Positions 58,540 through 64,000 of a DNA stretch of 64,000 bases are shown here, piece by piece. How positions within the stretch are numbered: the stretch's first letter is position 1; every line of letters begins with the position of its first letter. The position numbers and the translations under genes were made by a program. Source of the stretch: Streptomyces asiaticus (GTDB lineage: Bacteria > Actinomycetota > Actinomycetes > Streptomycetales > Streptomycetaceae); the NCBI RefSeq assembly GCF_018138715.1, contig NZ_JAGSHX010000006.1, forward strand, positions 1,054,001 to 1,118,000, given 5' to 3'. The notes beneath the pieces are model-generated. The model saw only the letters and a list, made by a program, of their open reading frames with translations, ran no database searches and was not told the DNA's origin.

Positions 58540-60053
58540 GCGGAACCCACCAGGCCACCTACCTGGGGATGCCCGCCTTCCCCCAGGCGGCCAACGCCTC
58601 GACCCGGAACACCCATTTGCGTGCCAACCTCCGCCACGCCACCCACACCATCCGCGCCAAGCGTGCCACGGCCGTGGCCGAACTGGACGACTGGTCGCGG
58701 CTGCGCGCCGCGGGCGCGGCCATCAAGGACCGTACGCTGCGCCATCTCGACCAGTATCTGGAGCAGTTGGAGAGCGCGGTCACGGCGGCCGGCGGCCAAA
58801 TCCACTGGGCGGCGGACGCCGACGAGGCGAACCGGATCGTCACCGAGCTGGTGCGGGCCACGGGCGAGCGCGAGGTCGTCAAGGTCAAGTCGATGGCCAC
58901 GCAGGAGATCGGCCTGAACGGCGCGCTCGCCACGGCCGGGATCACCGCGTACGAGACCGATCTCGCCGAGCTGATCGTGCAGCTCGGCGACGACCTCCCG
59001 TCGCACATCCTGGTCCCGGCGATCCACCGCAACCGGGGTGAGATCCGGGACATCTTCACGGAGAAGATGTCGCAGTGGGGCCGCCCGGCCCCGGACGGGC
59101 TGACCGACGCGCCCGCCGACCTCGCCGAGGCCGCGCGGCTCCACCTCCGCGAGAAGTTCCTGAACGCCAAGGTGGGGATCTCCGGCGCCAACTTCATGGT
59201 CGCGGAGACCGGCACGCTCGTGGTCGTGGAATCCGAGGGCAACGGCCGGATGTGCCTGACCCTCCCCGAGACGCTGATCTCCGTCGTCGGCATCGAGAAG
59301 GTGGTCCCCACCTTCCAGGACCTGGAGGTCTTCCTCCAGCTGCTGCCGCGCTCCTCGACCGCCGAGCGGATGAACCCGTACACCTCCACCTGGACCGGCA
59401 CCACGGACGCCGACGGTCCGCGCGCCTTCCACCTCGTCCTGCTCGACAACGGCCGCACCGACACCCTCGCCGACACCGTGGGCCGGCAGGCGCTGCGCTG
59501 CATCCGGTGCTCGGCGTGTCTCAATGTGTGCCCGGTGTACGAGCGGGCGGGCGGCCATGCGTACGGATCGGCGTACCCGGGGCCGATCGGCGCGATCCTC
59601 ACCCCCCAACTGCGCGGCACCCAGAGCGAACTGGACGCCTCGCTCCCGTACGCCTCGTCCCTGTGCGGGGCGTGCTACGAGGTGTGCCCGGTCGCCATCG
59701 ACATCCCGGAGATCCTGGTCCATCTGCGCGAGCGGGTGGTCGAGGGCGGCCCCGCCTCCGTCCGTGGCACCCGTACGGTCATCAAGCCCGCCAAGGGCCA
59801 CGCCGCCGAGCGCGCCGCGATGCGCGCCGCCCGCTGGGCCCTGGACCACCCCCGGCTGCTGCGCACCGGCCAGCGGCTGGCCTCCCGCACCCGCCGCTTC
59901 CATCCGCGGCGGCTGCCCGGTCCGGGGCGGGCGTGGAGCGATACGCGGGAGCTGCCGAAGGTGCCGGAGGAGTCGTTCCGCGACTGGTGGCAACGCACCC
60001 GGGGCGGGAGCGGCACCGGGAGCGGCACGGAGGGAAGGAAGGACACCACATGA
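58536..60053 (+). CDS. lutB: L-lactate utilisation iron-sulfur protein LutB
   Basis: A 505-residue protein: an LUD domain (VKSMATQEIGLNGAL, GISGANFMVAETGTLVVVE) followed by two 4Fe-4S motifs, C322-x2-C325-x2-C328-x3-C332 and C377-x2-C380-x3-C384. GTG start overlapping the lutA stop (GTGA). It is the electron-transfer subunit of the lactate dehydrogenase complex. Confidence 0.95.
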   Translation: MSGTHQATYLGMPAFPQAANASTRNTHLRANLRHATHTIRAKRATAVAELDDWSRLRAAGAAIKDRTLRHLDQYLEQLESAVTAAGGQIHWAADADEANRIVTELVRATGEREVVKVKSMATQEIGLNGALATAGITAYETDLAELIVQLGDDLPSHILVPAIHRNRGEIRDIFTEKMSQWGRPAPDGLTDAPADLAEAARLHLREKFLNAKVGISGANFMVAETGTLVVVESEGNGRMCLTLPETLISVVGIEKVVPTFQDLEVFLQLLPRSSTAERMNPYTSTWTGTTDADGPRAFHLVLLDNGRTDTLADTVGRQALRCIRCSACLNVCPVYERAGGHAYGSAYPGPIGAILTPQLRGTQSELDASLPYASSLCGACYEVCPVAIDIPEILVHLRERVVEGGPASVRGTRTVIKPAKGHAAERAAMRAARWALDHPRLLRTGQRLASRTRRFHPRRLPGPGRAWSDTRELPKVPEESFRDWWQRTRGGSGTGSGTEGRKDTT

Positions 60054-60829
60054 CCCCGCGAGACCCCGGCTCCCGGAACCCCGGCGCGCACCACTCCGTC
60101 GCCCAGAGCCCCGCCGCCCAGAGCCCCGGCTCCCAGGGCCCGGACTCGCGCGCCCTGGTCATGGCCCGCATCCGCCGCGCCCTGGCCGATGTGCCACGCG
60201 CCGAGACACCCGGCGAGGTGCCGGTCGAGCGCACCTACCACCGCGTCCACGGCGACCGCAGCTCCGCGCAGACCGCGGACCTCCTCGCGGAGAACCTGGC
60301 CGACTACCGCGCGATCGTCCACCGCGCCGACACCCCGTCGTCCCCCGACACCCCGTCGTCCCTCCCGGCCCTGATCGCCCGCCTCCTCGCCGACCGCGGC
60401 GCGACCAGTGTGGCCGTACCCCCGGGCCTCCCCGCCTCATGGCTGTCCGCCGTCCCCGGCGCGGTGCGCCGGGTTCCGGACACGGCGGAGCTGACCCCGC
60501 ACGACCTGGACGCGGTCTCCAGCGTGGTGACGGGCTGTGCGGTGGCCATCGCCGAGACCGGCACCGTGGTCCTCGACGCCGGCCCCGACCAGGGCCGTCG
60601 CCGCATCACCCTGGTGCCCGATCACCACATCTGCGTGATCCGCGTCACCGACCAGGTCGTGGGCTCCGTCCCCGAGGCGCTCGAACGCCTCGACCCGGCC
60701 CGCCCGTTGACCTGGATCTCGGGACCCTCCGCGACCAGCGACATCGAACTCGACCGCGTCGAAGGCGTCCATGGCCCCCGTACCCTCGAAGTGATCCTCA
60801 CCGGGCCGGAATCCGCTGGTCAGAGCTGA
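60050..60829 (+). CDS. lutC: L-lactate utilisation protein LutC
   Basis: A 259-residue LUD-domain protein; the C-terminal half (VTGCAVAIAETGTVVLDAG, RRITLVPDHHICVI, SGPSATSDIELDRVEGVHGP) is diagnostic. The first 35 residues are a low-complexity Ser/Pro/Gly/Gln stretch with a duplicated AQSP. The ATG overlaps the lutB stop. End of the operon. Confidence 0.94.
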   Translation: MTPRDPGSRNPGAHHSVAQSPAAQSPGSQGPDSRALVMARIRRALADVPRAETPGEVPVERTYHRVHGDRSSAQTADLLAENLADYRAIVHRADTPSSPDTPSSLPALIARLLADRGATSVAVPPGLPASWLSAVPGAVRRVPDTAELTPHDLDAVSSVVTGCAVAIAETGTVVLDAGPDQGRRRITLVPDHHICVIRVTDQVVGSVPEALERLDPARPLTWISGPSATSDIELDRVEGVHGPRTLEVILTGPESAGQS

Positions 60830-61006
60830 TGCAACGCCAGGGGAGCCCAGGAGGCATACCCCTGCCGTGGTGGGGCATATGCCACGGGGACATAGAGGGG
60901 AACACCTGCGCAGGGGATGCGGTCTTCCTCACATACCGCCGGTAACACCCCTGTTGGGCGGTTTACGCCGATGCCATTGTCGGTAGGGGCCTCTACTCTT
61001 GTGGTC

Positions 61007-61198
61007 ATGCGTCCGACTCCTACTCACCAACCCGCCTTACTGACCAGCCCCGCCACCGACCAGGCCAACGAGGCGATACGCGTCTTTCTGCGGGCCCGGG
61101 CAGGCCGGGCACTGCGGCCTTCCGAGCGGGCCGAGTACAGCCGGTTGCTGAAGGTCTACACACGGGCGTTGCGCGGCGAGGTGGAAAAGGCCGCCTGA
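61007..61198 (+). CDS. Small conserved protein, unknown function
   Basis: A 63-residue protein, MRPTPTHQPALLT onward, with a Leu/Arg-rich helix (RALRPSERAEYSRLLKVYTRAL). Weak ribosome site; a TACTCT-like -10 lies about 16 nt upstream, so it may be leaderless. Similar small proteins are, as I recall, common in Streptomyces. Function unknown. Confidence 0.65.
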   Translation: MRPTPTHQPALLTSPATDQANEAIRVFLRARAGRALRPSERAEYSRLLKVYTRALRGEVEKAA

Positions 61199-61283
61199 GC
61201 GGCACGGGGGCGATGCGCGCAACGGCCCGCGCCACCCACGAAGGTGAAAGCGGCCGACCACAGGTGAACATCGGGGGGACGCC

Positions 61284-62885
61284 ATGCGGGCCGTGGGGAA
61301 GGTCGTCTTAGGGGCGCTGTCAGTGGGGCTCCTGGGGGTCGCCGGCTACGGCGGATACAACCTCTACTCGGGCGTGACCGGCGGCGACACCACCACGGCC
61401 CATGACGGTCCGGTGACCGGCGACGAGGCCCGGCGGACCGCGCGGGAGTTCCTGGACGCGTGGGCGGACGGCAATGACATGCTCGCCGCCGGGCTCACCA
61501 ACGACGCCGAGTCGGCCATCGGCGCCCTCAGCGGCTACCGCGACGACGGGCATGTGAAGAAGGTGACGACCACCCCGGGCACGGCGCGGGGCACCACGGT
61601 CCCGTTCACCGTCAAGGCCGAAGTGGTCTTCGGCAAGGCCCGGTCCAGCTGGACCTACACCTCACGGCTGACCGTGGTGCGCGGCCGGACGACCAAGAAG
61701 CCGCTGGTCGACTGGAGGCCCTCCGTCCTCCACCCCAAGCTGGGCGCCGATGCGTCCGTACGGACGGATCTGGCGGACAATCCGCCGGTCCGGGTGCTGG
61801 ACCGGGACGGCAAGGAGCTGCGGCAGGGCCGTTATCCCTCGCTCGACCCGGTGCTGATCGCGCTGCGCGCGAGATACGGCGCGGACGCGGGCGGAAAGGC
61901 CCGGGTGGAGGTCTCGGCGGTCAAGCCCGACGGGACCGCCGGGGCCACGCTCCATGTGGTGACGAAGGGCACCCCGGGCACGCTGCGCACGACTCTCGAC
62001 GCCGGGGTGCAGAAGAGCGCGGAGCAGGCGGTGGCCACGCGCGACGGTGCCTCCGTGGTGGCGCTCAAGCCCAGCACCGGGGCGATCCTGGCGGTGGCCA
62101 ACTCCGACCAGGCCGAGTTCAACGCCGCGTTGCAGGGGCAGACGGCGCCGGGGTCCACGTTCAAGATAGTCACCGCGGCCACGCTGCTGGAGGCCGGCAA
62201 GGTCAGCCCGAGCCGCCCGGTGCCGTGTCCGAAGACGGCGGCGTACGCACAAGGCATGATGTTCCACAACGTGGAGGACAGCGAGAACCCCGCCGCCACC
62301 TTCGCCCAGGACTTCGCGGCGTCCTGCAACACCGCGTTCGTATCGCTCGCCGGAGCGGTGCCCGATGGCGCGTTGGCCCAGGAGGCGCGGACCGTGTTCG
62401 GGCTCGGGCTGAACTGGCGGGTGGGGGTCACCACCTTCGACGGCGAGGTGCCGGGCGGAAGCGGCGACGCCAAGGCCGCGGCCATGATCGGCCAGGGCAC
62501 GGTCCAGATGAATCCGCTCACCATCGCCTCGGTCACGGCCACCGCCCGGACGGGCACCTTCAGGCAGCCCGTCCTCGTACCGCGCTCCGTCGACCACCGG
62601 GAGATCGCCACCAGCGACCGCGGGCTCAGCCCGGCCACCGTCTCGCAGCTGAAGGCCATGATGCGGCTGACCGCGACCAGCGGCACCGCCGCCCGGGCGA
62701 TGTCCGGGCTCACCGGGGACATCGGGGCCAAGACGGGTTCGGCCGAGATCGACGGCCAGCCCGAGACCAACGCCTGGTTCACCGCCTACCGGAACGATGT
62801 GGCGGCCGCCGCCGTGGTCACCGGCGGTGGGCACGGCGGGGATGCCGCCGGGCCCGTCGTCCGCGCGGTGCTCGACGCGGGCTGA
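61284..62885 (+). CDS. Class B penicillin-binding protein (MecA_N plus transpeptidase)
   Basis: A 533-residue membrane-anchored transpeptidase: one N-terminal TM segment, an NTF2-like MecA_N domain (about 45-145), and a transpeptidase domain with S291-TFK, S347-C-N and K483-T-G. It crosslinks peptidoglycan outside the membrane. GGGGGA lies 5 nt before the ATG. It has no cell-division neighbours, so it is one of the accessory PBPs typical of Streptomyces. Confidence 0.94.
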   Translation: MRAVGKVVLGALSVGLLGVAGYGGYNLYSGVTGGDTTTAHDGPVTGDEARRTAREFLDAWADGNDMLAAGLTNDAESAIGALSGYRDDGHVKKVTTTPGTARGTTVPFTVKAEVVFGKARSSWTYTSRLTVVRGRTTKKPLVDWRPSVLHPKLGADASVRTDLADNPPVRVLDRDGKELRQGRYPSLDPVLIALRARYGADAGGKARVEVSAVKPDGTAGATLHVVTKGTPGTLRTTLDAGVQKSAEQAVATRDGASVVALKPSTGAILAVANSDQAEFNAALQGQTAPGSTFKIVTAATLLEAGKVSPSRPVPCPKTAAYAQGMMFHNVEDSENPAATFAQDFAASCNTAFVSLAGAVPDGALAQEARTVFGLGLNWRVGVTTFDGEVPGGSGDAKAAAMIGQGTVQMNPLTIASVTATARTGTFRQPVLVPRSVDHREIATSDRGLSPATVSQLKAMMRLTATSGTAARAMSGLTGDIGAKTGSAEIDGQPETNAWFTAYRNDVAAAAVVTGGGHGGDAAGPVVRAVLDAG

Positions 62886-63040
62886 GCCTTCCGCTCAGCT
62901 CTCCACGTCTGCCGTCCCCAGCTGCCCCGACGCTTCGTACAAGGGTTGGCCGAAGGGGTTGTCTATGGTCTGGCCCACACTCTAGCCTGGCGCGGCACCC
63001 GCGACACAGCAGCACCTGCCCGCACAGAGGGGATTCCGGC

Positions 63041-64000
63041 GTGAAGCGCACGTCCCGCGATATACGCACCGCCAACCGCTACGGGGTGCTGCGCCATATC
63101 GTGGCCCAATCCCCCGTCTCCCGGCAGGAGGTGGCCGCCGCCACCGAGCTGAGCCTGGCCACCGTGGCGAATCTCGTCGGGGAGCTGCTCGACCTCGGGA
63201 TGCTGGTCGAGGTCGGCTACGAGGACTCCGACGGCGGCCGGCCGCGCGGACTGGTCGCGGTCAACCCAATGGGCGGCGCGCTGATCGGCGTGGATGTGGC
63301 GGAGACGTACATCCATGTCGAGCTGTTCGACCTGGCGCTGACCGTCCTGGCCCGCGCGGACGAGGAGTTGCGCCCGGAGGAGAACGACCCGGTCAAGGTG
63401 GTGGCGCATATCGCCGCCGCCGTGTCCTCGGTGGTCGAGCAGGCGGACGTGGCCGCGGACCGGGTGCTGGGCGTCGGCGTCAGCATGCCGGGCCAGGTGG
63501 ACCGCGAGGGCGGGGTCTCGGTCTTCGCCCCCAACTGGGACTGGCATGACGTCCCGCTGCTGCGGCTGCTGGCCGAGCACATCCCCTACCCCCTCCACCT
63601 CGACAATCCGCTGCGCGCCTGCACGGTGGCCGAGCAGTGGTTCGGCGCGGCGCGTGGGCGGAACGACGCCGTGGTGGTCAACCTCGGTACGGGCGTGGGG
63701 GCCGGGCTGGCGCTCGGCGGCACCCTGCACCGCGGGGTCAGCAACAGCGCCGGGGAGTGGGGACACACCACCCTCATCCTGGACGGACGACAGTGCCACT
63801 GCGGCAACCAGGGCTGTGTGGAAACCTATGTCGGCGCCCCCGGCATCATGCGGAACCTGCGCGAGCTGAGCCCGGACAGCCCGCTGCTGCACCCGGACGA
63901 CCAGACGGCCACCATCGAGGCGCTCGGCCGGGGCCTGGCGGAGGGCGATCCGGTGGCCGCGAAGGTCGTGCACACCACCGCGCGCTATCTCGGCGCCGCG
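63041..64000 (+). CDS. ROK-family transcriptional regulator (partial, 3' end missing)
   Basis: The first 320 codons of a ROK (NagC/XylR-like) regulator cut by the window edge. The N-terminal winged HTH reads SRQEVAAATELSLATVANLVGELLDLGML. The sugar-kinase-like domain has VVVNLGTGVGAGLAL and the zinc motif CHCGNQGC (252-259). GTG start after AGAGGGG. It presumably controls sugar genes to the right. Confidence 0.93.
   Translation, partial: MKRTSRDIRTANRYGVLRHIVAQSPVSRQEVAAATELSLATVANLVGELLDLGMLVEVGYEDSDGGRPRGLVAVNPMGGALIGVDVAETYIHVELFDLALTVLARADEELRPEENDPVKVVAHIAAAVSSVVEQADVAADRVLGVGVSMPGQVDREGGVSVFAPNWDWHDVPLLRLLAEHIPYPLHLDNPLRACTVAEQWFGAARGRNDAVVVNLGTGVGAGLALGGTLHRGVSNSAGEWGHTTLILDGRQCHCGNQGCVETYVGAPGIMRNLRELSPDSPLLHPDDQTATIEALGRGLAEGDPVAAKVVHTTARYLGAA

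Overview
The window is a high-GC actinomycete chromosome segment, almost certainly Streptomyces. GTG starts, 4-bp ATGA/GTGA gene overlaps, Tat signals, SARP/AfsR and Scr1-type XRE/DUF397 regulators, LmbU- and StrR-type regulators and GC-rich intergenic palindromes all point that way. No rRNA, tRNA, CRISPR or insertion sequence was seen. Both ends cut a gene: a halogenase on the left and a ROK regulator on the right.

Region 1 (1-13.5 kb) is the edge of a nonribosomal peptide cluster whose synthetases must lie to the left. It holds a complete 4-hydroxyphenylglycine route (prephenate dehydrogenase, HmaS, HmO, aminotransferase) and DpgA-B-C for 3,5-dihydroxyphenylglycine. It also holds an FADH2 halogenase, a StrR/BbR-type regulator and an LmbU-type regulator. 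Two perfect GTCCAA-N17-TTGGAC inverted repeats, the pattern known for StrR/BbR regulators, lie in its intergenic regions. The product should be a chlorinated Hpg/Dpg peptide (glycopeptide, complestatin-like or ramoplanin/enduracidin-like). Region 2 (13.5-24.2 kb) is mixed: an LLM oxidoreductase, a decayed MHS transporter, and a meta-cleavage lower pathway (hydratase, acetaldehyde dehydrogenase, hydroxyoxovalerate aldolase) with a TetR gene and a divergent hydrolase. A PRMT-like methyltransferase and a secreted metallophosphoesterase with a frameshift at its signal peptide follow.

Region 3 (24.3-32.1 kb) is the most distinctive part: a lasso-peptide gene cluster with two tandem precursors, cyclase, RRE protein, leader protease and ABC exporter. 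It lies divergent to an AfsR-like SARP regulator, and three heptamers at 11-bp spacing sit in the promoter. Both predicted cores have 19 residues, an Asp9 ring acceptor, a vicinal Cys3-Cys4 pair inside the ring and a shared WFDF C-terminus. I recognise no described lasso family with this arrangement.

Region 4 (32.2-40 kb) has a secreted hydrolase, a truncated methyltransferase, an XRE/DUF397 pair, a flavoprotein monooxygenase and a LacI/sugar MFS/universal stress protein group.

Region 5 (40-61 kb) is a rhamnose regulon. It contains two duplicated LacI regulators, a secreted BNR propeller, mutarotase, an ABC transporter (RhaS-Q-P-T), a secreted GH78 rhamnosidase, isomerase, a bifunctional aldolase/dehydrogenase and a kinase. 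LutA-B-C follows in the same operon. The set takes polymer-bound L-rhamnose to DHAP, L-lactate and pyruvate. Three promoters share one layout: TTGACG, a TA-type -10 box, then an operator close to TGAA-N4-TTCA. The window ends with a small conserved protein, a class B penicillin-binding protein and a partial ROK regulator.
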